Below, one piece after another: positions 38,353 through 48,162 of a stretch of DNA of 64,000 bases. Every line of letters starts with the position of its first letter. The stretch's first letter is position 1. The stretch spans positions 62,001 to 126,000 of the forward strand of contig SVLT01000003.1 in NCBI GenBank assembly GCA_015067845.1. The letters run 5' to 3'. The notes under the pieces were generated by a model. The model saw only the letters and a list, made by a program, of their open reading frames with translations. It did not search any database and was not told where the DNA came from. A program made the translations under genes and the position numbers. The DNA comes from Oscillospiraceae bacterium (GTDB taxonomy: Bacteria > Bacillota > Clostridia > Oscillospirales > Oscillospiraceae).

Positions 38353-38509
38353 AGGCTTCCCCTTGAGGGGAAGCTGGCAAAAATCTTTGATTTTTGACTG
38401 ATGAGGTGTAGGCTGCAAAGCAGCCGTAAAAATGCAATTGTCGCTTTGCGACACCACCACATCCGTCACGCCTGACGGCGTGCCACCTTCTCCTCGAGGA
38501 GAAGGCTTT
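38353..38509. repeat. dispersed palindromic repeat family C
   Basis: AGGCTTCCCCTTGAGGGGAAGCTGGCAAAAATCTTTGATTTTTGACTGATGAGGTGTAGG...CTCGAGGAGAAGGCTTT. Confidence 0.85.
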
Positions 38510-38555
38510 GCTCATCTCGCAATGACATACTTGTTTTTAGGAAAGGAAATATATT

Positions 38556-39911
38556 ATGGAAATCATCAAACCCCGGACGTTATCCGGTTTTATGGAATTG
38601 CTCCCCGGCAAGCAGGCGCAGTTTGAGCGGATGCTGGCCATTCTGCGCCAGACTTACAGCAGCTACGGCTTTGCCGCGCTGGATACTCCCGTCATCGAGG
38701 ACGCTCAGATTTTGCTGGCAAAGGGCGGCGGCGAGACGGAAAAGCAGATCTACCGCTTCCAGAAGGGCGACAGCGATCTGGCTCTGCGCTTTGATCTGAC
38801 GGTGCCCCTGGCGAAATATGTTGCCCTGCATTGCAACGAGCTGGCCTTCCCCTTCCGCCGGTATCAGATCAGCAAGGTCTACCGGGGCGAACGGGCGCAG
38901 CGGGGCCGCTTCCGTGAATTTTATCAGGCAGATATCGACATCATCGGCGACGGCAAGCTGGACATTCTCAACGAAGCAGAAATCCCGGCTATTATTTATA
39001 AGGTATTCCGCGGCTTCGGCCTGAACCGTTTTCAGATCCGCGTCAACAACCGCAAGATCCTGAACGGCTTTTACGCCATGCTGAATTTGGCGGAGAAATC
39101 CGGGGACATCATGCGCACCGTGGACAAGCTGGACAAGATCGGCGCGGAAAAGGTCAAGACCATTTTACTGGATGACTGCGGTCTGACCGATACGCAGGCA
39201 GATGAAATTTTGAAATTCATCGCCATCCGCGGCACAAACGCAGAGGTTCTGGCGGCTCTGGACGGCTACGCCGGACGGAACGAGCTGTTCGACCTGGGGT
39301 TGGCGGAGCTGAAGGCCGTCACCGAGAATTTGGGCGCTTTCGGTGTTCCCGAGGCGAATTTTGCGGTGGATCTCACCATCGCCCGTGGCTTGGATTACTA
39401 TACCGGCACGGTTTACGAGACCACGTTGCTGGATCATCCGGAGATCGGCTCCGTCTGCTCCGGCGGCCGGTATGACAACCTGGCCGGTTACTATATCGAC
39501 AAGGCGCTCCCCGGCGTTGGTATTTCCATCGGCCTGACCCGGCTGTTCTATGTGCTGGACGAACAGGGCCTGCTGAATCCCGAGCTGCCCACCGCCCCCT
39601 GTGATGCGCTGGTTCTGCCCATGACTGCCGAGGCCGCGCCCTCCATCGCGGTTGCGGAAGCACTGCGCAGCAGCGGCTTGAAGGTGCAACTCTACGGCGA
39701 GCAGAAGAAGTTTAAGCAGAAGATGGCCTATGCGGACAAGATCGGCGTACCGTTCGCCATTTTGATGGGTGAGGACGAGATCGCCGCCGGCAAGTGCGCG
39801 GTGAAGAATATGCGCACTGGTGAGCAGGTGCTTTTGACGCCTGACGAGGCTGCTGAGTTCATCAAGGCCGCCCTCTCCGCCAACAACGGCCCCATCATTT
39901 TGGAGAAGTAA
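38556..39911 (+). CDS. hisS: histidine--tRNA ligase
   Basis: Class II motifs; RFDLTVPLAKYVA, YQISKVYRGERAQRGRFREFYQADIDIIG, RGLDYYTGTVYE, C-terminal anticodon-binding domain. Confidence 0.93.
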   Translation: MEIIKPRTLSGFMELLPGKQAQFERMLAILRQTYSSYGFAALDTPVIEDAQILLAKGGGETEKQIYRFQKGDSDLALRFDLTVPLAKYVALHCNELAFPFRRYQISKVYRGERAQRGRFREFYQADIDIIGDGKLDILNEAEIPAIIYKVFRGFGLNRFQIRVNNRKILNGFYAMLNLAEKSGDIMRTVDKLDKIGAEKVKTILLDDCGLTDTQADEILKFIAIRGTNAEVLAALDGYAGRNELFDLGLAELKAVTENLGAFGVPEANFAVDLTIARGLDYYTGTVYETTLLDHPEIGSVCSGGRYDNLAGYYIDKALPGVGISIGLTRLFYVLDEQGLLNPELPTAPCDALVLPMTAEAAPSIAVAEALRSSGLKVQLYGEQKKFKQKMAYADKIGVPFAILMGEDEIAAGKCAVKNMRTGEQVLLTPDEAAEFIKAALSANNGPIILEK

Positions 39912-39912
39912 G

Positions 39913-40194
39913 ATGGAACAAAAATTTATTGCCGCGTGGGCGGCGGCCCGGGAAGAGGCCGCCAGACTGGGCGTGCGGATGCGTCCCATTGCGGATGGGG
40001 ATGCCATGAAGACCGCCCGACGGGCCCTTTCCGGCAATCGGGAAAGCGACGGCTTCGCCGCCTTGGAATCAGCCAAACGGCTGGATCTTTCCTTGGAAGC
40101 CTTGGTTGTGGACAAGCGGTTTACCGGTCTGTTTTCCGACGAGGAAGCCAATACCGCCCTCATGCGCCTGCTGGATGCAGGATTTTACAGATAA
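39913..40194 (+). CDS. hypothetical protein, co-transcribed with hisS
   Basis: Starts 1 nt after hisS stop; followed by terminator. Confidence 0.7.
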   Translation: MEQKFIAAWAAAREEAARLGVRMRPIADGDAMKTARRALSGNRESDGFAALESAKRLDLSLEALVVDKRFTGLFSDEEANTALMRLLDAGFYR

Positions 40195-40198
40195 GAAA

Positions 40199-40224
40199 AC
40201 CGCCGGCCTGTTGGCCGGCGGTAG
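40199..40224. terminator. hairpin terminator
   Basis: ACCGCCGGCC-TGTT-GGCCGGCGGTAGTTTT. Confidence 0.85.
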
Positions 40225-40238
40225 TTTTATGCTTTTAA

Positions 40239-41261
40239 TTACAGCAGAGTGGAGAAGTGCTTGATGGTGCGGACCATCTGAGAAACGTAGGAGTTCTCGT
40301 TGTCGTACCAGGAAACGACCTGAACCTGAGTCTTGCCGTCGGGCAGGGCGCAGACCATAGTCTGAGTAGCATCGAACAGAGAACCGAAGGTCATGCCGAT
40401 GATGTCGGAAGAAACGATCTCGTCCTCGTTGTAGCCGTAGGACTCGGTAGCAGCAGCCTTCATAGCGGCGTTGATCTCGTCCTTGGTCACGCTCTTAGCG
40501 CAAACAGCGTTCAGAATGGTGGTAGAACCGGTGGGAGTGGGGATTCTCTGAGCAGCGCCGATCAGCTTGCCGTTCAGCTCGGGGATAACCAGGCCGATAG
40601 CCTTGGCAGCACCGGTGGAGTTGGGAACGATGTTGATCGCACCAGCTCTGGAACGACGCAGGTCGCCCTTTCTCTGAGGACCGTCCAGAATCATCTGGTC
40701 GCCGGTGTAAGCGTGGATGGTGCACATAATGCCGGACTCGATGGAAGCCAGGTCGTTCAGAGCCTTAGCCATGGGAGCCAGGCAGTTGGTGGTGCAGGAA
40801 GCAGCGGAGATGATGTTGTCTTCCTTGGTCAGAGTCTCGTGGTTGACGTTGTAAACGATGGTGGGCAGATCGTTGCCTGCGGGAGCAGAGATAACGACCT
40901 TCTTGGCGCCGGCGTCGATGTGAGCCTGAGCCTTAGCCTTGGAAGTGTAGAAACCGGTGCATTCCAGCACGACGTCTACATCCAGCTCGCCCCAGGGCAG
41001 CTCAGCGGCGTTAGCCTTGGCGTAGATGGTGATCTTCTTGCCGTCAACAACGATGTTGTCCTCGCCAGCCTCGACAGTATGAGCGCCGAAGGGAGCAGCG
41101 TAAGCGCCCTGGGTGGAGTCATACTTCAGCAGGTGAGCCAGCATTGCGGGAGAGGTCAGGTCGTTGATAGCGACAACCTCGAAACCCTCAGCGCCGAACA
41201 TCTGACGGAAAGCCAGACGGCCGATACGGCCAAAACCATTGATAGCAACTTTAACGGACAT
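40239..41261 (-). CDS. gap: glyceraldehyde-3-phosphate dehydrogenase, type I
   Basis: [37 protein letters not shown]. Confidence 0.97.
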   Translation of the reverse strand: MSVKVAINGFGRIGRLAFRQMFGAEGFEVVAINDLTSPAMLAHLLKYDSTQGAYAAPFGAHTVEAGEDNIVVDGKKITIYAKANAAELPWGELDVDVVLECTGFYTSKAKAQAHIDAGAKKVVISAPAGNDLPTIVYNVNHETLTKEDNIISAASCTTNCLAPMAKALNDLASIESGIMCTIHAYTGDQMILDGPQRKGDLRRSRAGAINIVPNSTGAAKAIGLVIPELNGKLIGAAQRIPTPTGSTTILNAVCAKSVTKDEINAAMKAAATESYGYNEDEIVSSDIIGMTFGSLFDATQTMVCALPDGKTQVQVVSWYDNENSYVSQMVRTIKHFSTLL

Positions 41262-41466
41262 TGGAAATTCCTCCATTTCAAAAATTACTGCGATGCAGTA
41301 TAGAATATGATGTTGTGGGCTTTTGACCCCATACGACAGCATTATACAACAATTTGCCAATAATGTAAAGTATTTGTTTTGCACGAAATGCGTATATTTT
41401 TATCGTTTCGGATTGGATTGGTTGACAATTTCTTCCCGTTGAAGGAAACAGAAACATAAAGAGCGT

Positions 41467-41588
41467 GTCATTCCGAGGCCCAACGGGCCGTGGGAATCTC
41501 CTGGTACAGTTCACCGATACGGCGTGCAAGAACATACATCGTACCGGGAGATTGCCACGTCACCCCTTCGGGGTTCCTCGCAATGACA
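41467..41588. repeat. dispersed palindromic repeat family A
   Basis: GTCATTCCGAGGCCCAACGGGCCGTGGGAATCTCCTGGTA...AACATACATCGTACCGGGAGATTGCCACGTCACCCC...CCTCGCAATGACA. Confidence 0.85.
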
Positions 41589-41613
41589 TATGAATTACGA
41601 TACATATACTGCC

Positions 41614-42900
41614 TTACTCCACGATTCCCAGCAAACCGTCTTTGTGAACATCGGTGATTTTTACCCGGGCGATCTCGTTATGTCGTCCGGTAGCCGGAAC
41701 ATACACCTTCATATAATTGGGCGTATGACCCACATCGTAAGCACCGTCCGTTTCCTCGAAAAGCACCTCTGCCACCGTGCCGATCTGGGCATTGCGATAG
41801 CTGCGGTTCATTTCCTCCGCAACGGCGATGGCCCGGCGGCTGCGTTCTTCCTTGGTGGCATTGCCCAGCTGACCGGGCATTTTGTCCGCCGGTGTGCCCG
41901 GGCGACGGGAATAGGGAAAAATGTGCATATCCCCGAAGGCGCATTTTCGGATAAATGCCAGACTTTCGGCAAATTCTTCCTCGGTCTCACCGGGAAAGGC
42001 TACAATCATATCCGTTGTGATGGCGCAGCCGGGGAAATATTCCCGGAGCAGGGCCACGCTTTCGTAATACCGGGCTGTGTCGTACTTGCGCTTCATCCGT
42101 TCCAGTACGCTGTCACAGCCGGACTGCATGGACAGGTGGAACTGGGGACACAGATTGGGATATTTCGTCATTTTTTCACAAAATTCCCGGGTGATGACCC
42201 GGGGCTCCAGGCTGCCCAGTCGGATGCGCAGCGCCGGCACGGCTTCGCAAATGGCGGCGAGCATGGCGCTCATGGGAGGCTTGCCCGGCAGATCCGTACC
42301 CCAGCTGGCAATTTCAATGCCGGTGACAACGATCTCCTTGTAGCCCTTTTCCGCCAGCTCCTTTGCTTGACGGACAACCAAGGCCAGGGGCGCGGAGCGC
42401 ACCGGCCCACGGGTATAGGGGATGATGCAGTAGGAGCAGAAATTCACGCAGCCGTCCTGCACCTTCAGCATGGCCCGGGTGCGGCCTTCCAGACCGCCGG
42501 CGGGGAGAATTTCAAATTCCCGGCGGCGCAGGGCATTGTCCAGCGCTTCCAGATGGGCTTTTTTGTTGGCTGCTGCCAGCATCATTTCCACAAAGGCTTC
42601 CCGACCGCCGCTTCCGCCCAAAACATCCACACCCAAAGCGCGAACGGCCTTGGCATCGTGCTGGGTGTAGCAGCCGCACACGCCGATGATGGCATCGGGA
42701 TTTTCCTTCCGGCAGCGGCGGATCACCGCCCGGTTCTTTTTGTCCGCAACCGCGGTCACCGAGCAGGTGTTGATGATGTAACCGTCGCATTTTGTGTCGA
42801 AGGGGACGATCTCATGGCCCTTGGCTGCAAAAATCTGCTCCATTGCCTGAGTCTCATATTGATTTGTTTTGCATCCAAGCGTGTAAAAACCGAATTTCAT
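41614..42900 (-). CDS. mtaB: tRNA (t6A37)-C2 methylthiotransferase MtaB
   Basis: Radical SAM CVNFCSYCIIPYTRGPVRS; N-terminal MTTase domain TLGCKTNQYETQAM. Confidence 0.93.
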   Translation of the reverse strand: MKFGFYTLGCKTNQYETQAMEQIFAAKGHEIVPFDTKCDGYIINTCSVTAVADKKNRAVIRRCRKENPDAIIGVCGCYTQHDAKAVRALGVDVLGGSGGREAFVEMMLAAANKKAHLEALDNALRRREFEILPAGGLEGRTRAMLKVQDGCVNFCSYCIIPYTRGPVRSAPLALVVRQAKELAEKGYKEIVVTGIEIASWGTDLPGKPPMSAMLAAICEAVPALRIRLGSLEPRVITREFCEKMTKYPNLCPQFHLSMQSGCDSVLERMKRKYDTARYYESVALLREYFPGCAITTDMIVAFPGETEEEFAESLAFIRKCAFGDMHIFPYSRRPGTPADKMPGQLGNATKEERSRRAIAVAEEMNRSYRNAQIGTVAEVLFEETDGAYDVGHTPNYMKVYVPATGRHNEIARVKITDVHKDGLLGIVE

Positions 42901-42957
42901 TTTCAATTTCACCAAATTTTGCTGTGTTTTTTTGCGTATCTACACCGCCGAAGGCGG

Positions 42958-43133
42958 CCCCTCTCCCGGGGAGAGGGTGTCAGCCCGGTTGGGCTGACGG
43001 GAGAGGAATGGCGGCAGAACCGACATGGGAAAAGGCCTATACAGAGGCAATCATCCAAAATGATCGCCCGCATTCCTCTTCCGTCTTCAAAATTGCTTGC
43101 AATTTTGAAGCCACCTTCCCCCCGGGGGAAGGT
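42958..43133. repeat. dispersed palindromic repeat family B
   Basis: CCCTCTCCCGGGGAGAGGGTGTCAGCC...GGGAGAGGAATGGCGGCAG...CGCATTCCTCTTCCG...CCACCTTCCCCCCGGGGGAAGG. Confidence 0.8.
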
Positions 43134-43136
43134 TTA

Positions 43137-43577
43137 TTACTTCTCCAAAGCCGTAATTTTGTCGATGCGCCGCTGATGCCGGGCTTCTCCGGAAAAGGCG
43201 GTGTTCAGCCATGTGTCCGCGATCTCCACGGCCAGCTTTTCATCCACCACCGTTGCGCCCATGGCAAGCACATTGGTGTCGTTGTGCTCCCGGGTCATCC
43301 GGGCGCTTTTTACATCCGACAGCAGGGCGCAGCGGATGCCCTTGATTTTGTTCGCGGCGATGGAAACGCCGATGCCGGTGGTGCACAGGACGATGCCCTT
43401 GTCGCACTTGCCCTGAGCCACAGCCCGGGCGGCAGCGGCGGCAAAATCCGGATAGTCGCAGGACTCCGCGGTGTCCGTGCCAAAATTCACCAGTTCGTGC
43501 CCCTGACCCTGCAAATGGGCCATCAGGGTATTTTTCAATGCCAATGCGCCATGGTCGCAGGCGATTGCTATTTTCAT
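43137..43577 (-). CDS. rpiB: ribose-5-phosphate isomerase B
   Basis: IACDHGALALKN, CTTGIGVSIAANKIKGIRCAL, REHNDTNVLAMG. Confidence 0.95.
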   Translation of the reverse strand: MKIAIACDHGALALKNTLMAHLQGQGHELVNFGTDTAESCDYPDFAAAAARAVAQGKCDKGIVLCTTGIGVSIAANKIKGIRCALLSDVKSARMTREHNDTNVLAMGATVVDEKLAVEIADTWLNTAFSGEARHQRRIDKITALEK

Positions 43578-43587
43578 AGTATTCCTC

Positions 43588-44286
43588 CTATATCACATAT
43601 CCGCCGTTGACGGCAAGCACCTGTCCGGTGACAAATTCCGCATTTGCCAGATATTCCATGGCCTTGGCCACATCCATAGGCGTGCCGTTGCGGCCCACGG
43701 GGGCTTCGGCGGCCATTTCTTCCAGAATTTCAGGCGCCACATTGGCGCACATATCCGTCAGGATCACGCCCGGCGCCACGCAGTTGACCCGGATGCCGCT
43801 GGGGCCCAGCTCCTTGGCGAGGGCCTGGGTCAGGGCGATCACCGCACCTTTGGTGGCGGAATAGGCGGCCTCACAGGATGAGCCCACCTGTCCCCACATG
43901 GAAGACACGGTGACGATGGAGCCGGCGTGCTTTTTCAGAAATGCCGGCATGGCGGCGTTTACGCAGTTGTAGATGCCCTTGACATTGACAGCAAAGATCC
44001 GATCCCAATCTTCTTCCGGCAGGGCGCTCATCAGCCCGGAGCGGCAAATGCCGGCATTGCAGATAAGGATATCCACATCCGGGATGGACGCAAAGGCTTT
44101 TTTGACCGCTTCGCTGTCTGCAACATCACAGCAGATGGCCGTTGCGCCGGTGTTTTTTGCCACGGCTTCCGCAGCGGCATGATTCTTTTCGTAGAGGAAA
44201 TATACCCGGTTGCCCTGGGCGGCAAACAACTCCACCGCCGCTGCGCCGATCCCCCGGGATCCTCCTGTAATGACAACATGTTTCAT
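43588..44286 (-). CDS. SDR-family oxidoreductase (FabG-like)
   Basis: TGGSRGIGAAAVELF; YSATKGAVIALTQALAKEL. Confidence 0.9.
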   Translation of the reverse strand: MKHVVITGGSRGIGAAAVELFAAQGNRVYFLYEKNHAAAEAVAKNTGATAICCDVADSEAVKKAFASIPDVDILICNAGICRSGLMSALPEEDWDRIFAVNVKGIYNCVNAAMPAFLKKHAGSIVTVSSMWGQVGSSCEAAYSATKGAVIALTQALAKELGPSGIRVNCVAPGVILTDMCANVAPEILEEMAAEAPVGRNGTPMDVAKAMEYLANAEFVTGQVLAVNGGYVI

Positions 44287-44379
44287 AGCACACATCCTGT
44301 AAGCATAAAGGTTTTCTTTATTGTATCATTTTTTACGGAAAAGACAAGAGAGAAAAAAGCTTTCCCCCGGAGCGGATGC

Positions 44380-44560
44380 GAGTCAATACGGCGGCGCAGC
44401 CGCCCTTGGCCACCTCTGAGGAGGGGGCTGTCACGCAAACAGCGTGACTGGGGGAGAGATATTCTTTTCTCTCCCTCCGTCATTTGCTCGTACCTCGCAA
44501 ATGCCACCTCCCTCCTCAGAGGGAGGCAAGCCGCCTTCGGCGGGTATGTCCCGCAGCGGG
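44380..44560. repeat. long imperfect palindrome, variant repeat element
   Basis: GCGGCGCAGCCGCCCTTGGCCACCTCTGAGGAGGGGGCTGTCACG...CCACCTCCCTCCTCAGAGGGAGGCAAGCCGCCTTCGGCGG. Confidence 0.65.
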
Positions 44561-44606
44561 CTGGGGGAAGGTAAAACCCCGAAGCAGATTGCTTCGGGGA
44601 TAAAAA

Positions 44607-45038
44607 TCATCTTCTGCGGCTTTTGGTGCGGTGTTCGGCACGGATGCCGGAGATCTTGCTGTCCGATTCGGACATAAACGCTTTCAGCTTTTCCTCAAAC
44701 AACTGGTCAGCCGTTTTGGGTGCGGGGGGCGGTGTGGGTGCAGCTGCCCGGACAGGCCGATTGGTAGGTGCGCTGTTGCGGGGAGTGAAATTCTCCCGCT
44801 GCGGCTTCGCTTCCAACCGCTTGATGGACAGATTCACCTTTCCGTTTTCTGTGCCGATGACCACGACCTTCACATCCTGTCCCTCTGTCAGATGCTGACG
44901 AATATCGCTGACATAGGAATTGGCCACTTCGGAAATATGTATCAGGCCGGTTTTGTTCTCCGGCAGAGCCACAAAGGCACCGAAATTTGTGATCGTTTTG
45001 ACTTTACCCTCTAAAATTGCGCCGACGGTTAACTCCAT
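44607..45038 (-). CDS. S1 RNA-binding domain protein (YabR-like)
   Basis: GAILEGKVKTITNFGAFVALPENKTGLIHISEV. Confidence 0.9.
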   Translation of the reverse strand: MELTVGAILEGKVKTITNFGAFVALPENKTGLIHISEVANSYVSDIRQHLTEGQDVKVVVIGTENGKVNLSIKRLEAKPQRENFTPRNSAPTNRPVRAAAPTPPPAPKTADQLFEEKLKAFMSESDSKISGIRAEHRTKSRRR

Positions 45039-45061
45039 GTTTGTTTTGCTTCCTCCAAAAA

Positions 45062-45370
45062 TCAATTTTCCGGTTCGAGAATAACGGAATCCGGGTCTAC
45101 CAGACCCAGCTCATCCTGGGCGATGTCTTTAATGCCTTCCAGCGTGCCCAGATTTGCGATCTTGTCTTCCAGCCGGTTTTTCTCCTGTTCCAGCTGCTGT
45201 GCTTTTGTTTTCCATGCCTCGACCTGTGCCTGTGCGTCCTGGGTGGAGGCGTGAAGCGCCAGAAGGGAGATGACGGATACCACGATAGCGCCGCAGACGG
45301 CGATCTTGGTCGACCGGGAGCTGCGCTTGACTTTCAACTTGAAACGGCGCGCCATTTTGCGGATGTTCAT
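45062..45370 (-). CDS. septum formation initiator family protein (DivIC/FtsB-like)
   Basis: TM followed by coiled coil WKTKAQQLEQEKNRLEDKIANLGTLEGIKDIAQDELGLVDPDSVIL. Confidence 0.88.
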   Translation of the reverse strand: MNIRKMARRFKLKVKRSSRSTKIAVCGAIVVSVISLLALHASTQDAQAQVEAWKTKAQQLEQEKNRLEDKIANLGTLEGIKDIAQDELGLVDPDSVILEPEN

Positions 45371-45791
45371 AGTCCTTTCCTCCTGTTTGCACGGTTTTTC
45401 TCATCTTAATTGTACTCATTTTTTTCAGATATGCAAATAGTTTTTTCGAAAAAACGGCCATTTTTTCGAAAATTTTTCGGAAAAGACGGAAAAATGCCCA
45501 CACAGGCGCCCAAATCCACCCCCAAACCGGGCGCAAAAGCCGTCCGAGGGTACATTCAAACAAAAATCCACCCAGAAACAGACTGGACAAATACCCCAGT
45601 CCAAGATCCCCTTGGCAGACGGCGAAGCTGAAATAGATCCACACAGGAAAGACACCCAGCAAAAACAAAAAATCGGCAAACGCCCGTTTTCTGCGGCCCA
45701 AAGGCCGCAAAAAACCGTACAGCACGCCCAATAGCGCCCCCAGGGCCAGCCCCCACAAAAATCGCCCGGCGGCGATAGCCGGGGTCGTCAT
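45129..45791 (-). CDS. yabQ: spore cortex biosynthesis protein YabQ-like (C-terminal part overlaps DivIC gene out of frame)
   Basis: Hydrophobic N-terminal region; between yabP and divIC; ORF runs 242 nt into divIC. Confidence 0.7.
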   Translation of the reverse strand: MTTPAIAAGRFLWGLALGALLGVLYGFLRPLGRRKRAFADFLFLLGVFPVWIYFSFAVCQGDLGLGYLSSLFLGGFLFECTLGRLLRPVWGWIWAPVWAFFRLFRKIFEKMAVFSKKLFAYLKKMSTIKMRKTVQTGGKDYEHPQNGAPFQVESQAQLPVDQDRRLRRYRGIRHLPSGASRLHPGRTGTGRGMENKSTAAGTGEKPAGRQDRKSGHAGRH

Positions 45792-46060
45792 CCCAGCAGA
45801 CGGCGAAACCAGCCGCCGGGGGTGCGGCTTTGTTCATAATGCAATGCCGCCACAGAGCCCTCCACAACCACCTGGCCGCCGTCCAGGGAGAGGGTTTTCA
45901 GCTGCAGCTCCTGGCCCTGAATGACCAATGTGCCCAGCTCGGTGCGCAACACCACGGCGGTATCGTCAAAGCTCACCACCTCCGAAACTCCGGTCATGGA
46001 CAGCTGCCGCCGTTCGTTTAATGTCAGACGGTGGGGCATCTGCATTTGGTTCTCCCCCAT
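45788..46060 (-). CDS. yabP: sporulation protein YabP
   Basis: HRLTLNERRQLSMTGVSEVVSFDDTAVVLRTELGTLVIQGQELQLKTLSLDGGQVVVEG. Confidence 0.93.
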   Translation of the reverse strand: MGENQMQMPHRLTLNERRQLSMTGVSEVVSFDDTAVVLRTELGTLVIQGQELQLKTLSLDGGQVVVEGSVAALHYEQSRTPGGWFRRLLG

Positions 46061-46112
46061 AATCGATCACCTCACACTAACCTATGCGCCGGGGCTGGGA
46101 ATATGCCCGGAA

Positions 46113-46141
46113 TTGACACCAACCAAAAAATGGGGTACAAT
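46113..46141 (+). promoter_or_regulatory. promoter upstream of truB
   Basis: TTGACA-N17-TACAAT. Confidence 0.65.
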
Positions 46142-46149
46142 AAATTAAT

Positions 46150-46273
46150 GTCATTCCGAGGGAGCAAAGCGACCGCGGGAATCTCCCGGTACGATGTTTG
46201 TTACTGCGTGCTGTTTCGATGGATTGTGCCAGGAGATTGCCACGTCACCCCTTCGGGGTTCCTCGCAATGACA
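46150..46273. repeat. dispersed palindromic repeat family A (in truB 5' UTR)
   Basis: GTCATTCCGAGGGAGC...CCGGTACGATGTTTG...CCAGGAGATTGCCACGTCACCCC...CCTCGCAATGACA. Confidence 0.85.
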
Positions 46274-46331
46274 CGATCTTAAGGACATTGAGATAAAACA
46301 GGATTTCTTCCGAAAATTTGAGGTAGATTCA

Positions 46332-47192
46332 ATGAACGGAATTGTAATTGTGGACAAGCCCCGGGACTGGACCAGTCAGGATGTGACAGCGCGGCTGCGC
46401 CGTGTTTTCAACACCCGGCGTATCGGTCACGGCGGCACCCTTGACCCCATGGCCACCGGCGTTTTGCCGGTTTTCGTGGGTCGCGCAACCCGGGGTGTGG
46501 AGTTTTTTGAACACGCGGAGAAGATCTACGAGGCAACCCTGCGTCTGGGCGTGATGACCGATACTGAGGATATTACAGGTACGGTTTTGGAAAAACGGGA
46601 AGTTACCATTTCTGAGCGGGAATTTCTGGATATTCTTCCAAAATTCCGGGGAAAAATCCAACAAATTCCGCCTATGTACTCCGCCATCAAGGTGGACGGA
46701 AAGAAGCTCTACGATCTGGCACGACAGGGCAAGGAAGTGGAGCGCAAGCCCCGGGAAATTGAGATCTTTGAGCTGACCTGCCTGGAATTTTCCGGAGAGA
46801 CCGCAAGACTGCAGATCCATTGCTCCAAGGGTACTTATATCCGCACGCTGTGTAAGGATATTGGCGCAGCTTTGGGCTGCGGCGGTTGTATGGAAGCTCT
46901 GCGACGGGTGCAGGCCGGGGAATATGCCATCGAAGAAGCCGTTCCGCTGGCAGAATTGCTGGAAACGGAAGATCCGGAAAAATATCTGCGCCCGGTGGAC
47001 AGTATGTTCCGCAATTATCCGGCGGTGACGCTCACAGCCAAGCAGGAGAGCCGTTGCAGAAACGGAAATTCTTTTTCCATCGCCCTGGACGACGGTACGT
47101 ACCGGGTCTACGGCCAAAACGGCGATTTTCTTGCCCTCAGCCGGGTAAATTCCGGTATTATGTCAACTATAAAAAGCTTTTTTGATGTTTAA
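46332..47192 (+). CDS. truB: tRNA pseudouridine(55) synthase TruB
   Basis: GIVIVDKPRDWTSQDV, RIGHGGTLDPMATGVLPV. Confidence 0.95.
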   Translation: MNGIVIVDKPRDWTSQDVTARLRRVFNTRRIGHGGTLDPMATGVLPVFVGRATRGVEFFEHAEKIYEATLRLGVMTDTEDITGTVLEKREVTISEREFLDILPKFRGKIQQIPPMYSAIKVDGKKLYDLARQGKEVERKPREIEIFELTCLEFSGETARLQIHCSKGTYIRTLCKDIGAALGCGGCMEALRRVQAGEYAIEEAVPLAELLETEDPEKYLRPVDSMFRNYPAVTLTAKQESRCRNGNSFSIALDDGTYRVYGQNGDFLALSRVNSGIMSTIKSFFDV

Positions 47193-47226
47193 TGCCTTCC
47201 CCTGGGGGAAGGCTTTTAGGAGAGCC

Positions 47227-48108
47227 ATGAAACAGAAAAAAATATTCGCCCTGGGTTTTTTTGACGGGGTACACAAAGGACATCAGATGGTTCTGCATCT
47301 ATGTCAACATCTGGCGGATGATGCCGGCGTGGCCACGGCGGCCATCACCTTTGACAGGCATCCCCAAAGCCTGTTTACCCCCACGCCCCCGGCGCTTTTG
47401 AACACAACAGAAGATCGCCGCTTGCTCATACAGGAATGGGCCGGGATCGAGCATCTGCTGATCCTGCCGGTGAACGAGCAGGTAATGACCATGCCCTGGC
47501 AGGACTTTTTGGAAGCATTGCTGGAAGAAGGCGCAGTCGGCTTCGTCTGCGGTTATGATTTCCGCTTCGGCAAAAACGGCGAGGGCAATGCAGAAAAAAT
47601 GGCCGCGTTCGCGGAAGGACGGGGTCTGCCCTGGTGCATTGTGGACGAACAGGCCATGGACGGAGAGAAAATTTCCTCCACCCGGATCCGCGTCCTCATC
47701 GAAAAAGGCGATATGGAGGGCGCAAAGGAGCTGTTGGGTCATTTTCACATGTTTACGGGAAAAGTCGTACCCGGAAGAGGCTTGGGTCACACCATCGGCA
47801 TCCCCACCGCAAATCTGCACCTGCCGGGAGAATTGGTCTGCCCCGCTTTCGGCGTTTATGCCTGCAAGGCTGTTGTGGACGGCAATTGGTATAACGCTGT
47901 GACCAACATCGGCACACGACCCACAGTAAATGGGCAAAATGTGACCGTGGAGCCCTGGATCCTGGATTTTGACGGGGATCTGTACGGCAAGGAAGTCAGG
48001 TTGGAATTCTGCAAATTCCTCCGCCCGGAGCAAAAATTTGAAAATTTGGATGCGTTAAAAGCCCAAATTCAGAAGGATGCAGAGGAAACCCGGAAGATTA
48101 TTGCATAA
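47227..48108 (+). CDS. ribF: bifunctional riboflavin kinase/FAD synthetase
   Basis: ALGFFDGVHKGHQMVL; GHTIGIPTANL; riboflavin kinase C-terminal domain. Confidence 0.93.
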   Translation: MKQKKIFALGFFDGVHKGHQMVLHLCQHLADDAGVATAAITFDRHPQSLFTPTPPALLNTTEDRRLLIQEWAGIEHLLILPVNEQVMTMPWQDFLEALLEEGAVGFVCGYDFRFGKNGEGNAEKMAAFAEGRGLPWCIVDEQAMDGEKISSTRIRVLIEKGDMEGAKELLGHFHMFTGKVVPGRGLGHTIGIPTANLHLPGELVCPAFGVYACKAVVDGNWYNAVTNIGTRPTVNGQNVTVEPWILDFDGDLYGKEVRLEFCKFLRPEQKFENLDALKAQIQKDAEETRKIIA

Positions 48109-48162
48109 AAAATTTGTATTTTGTGAAAAATTCCCTTTACTTTTGGGAAAACTTGTGATAGA

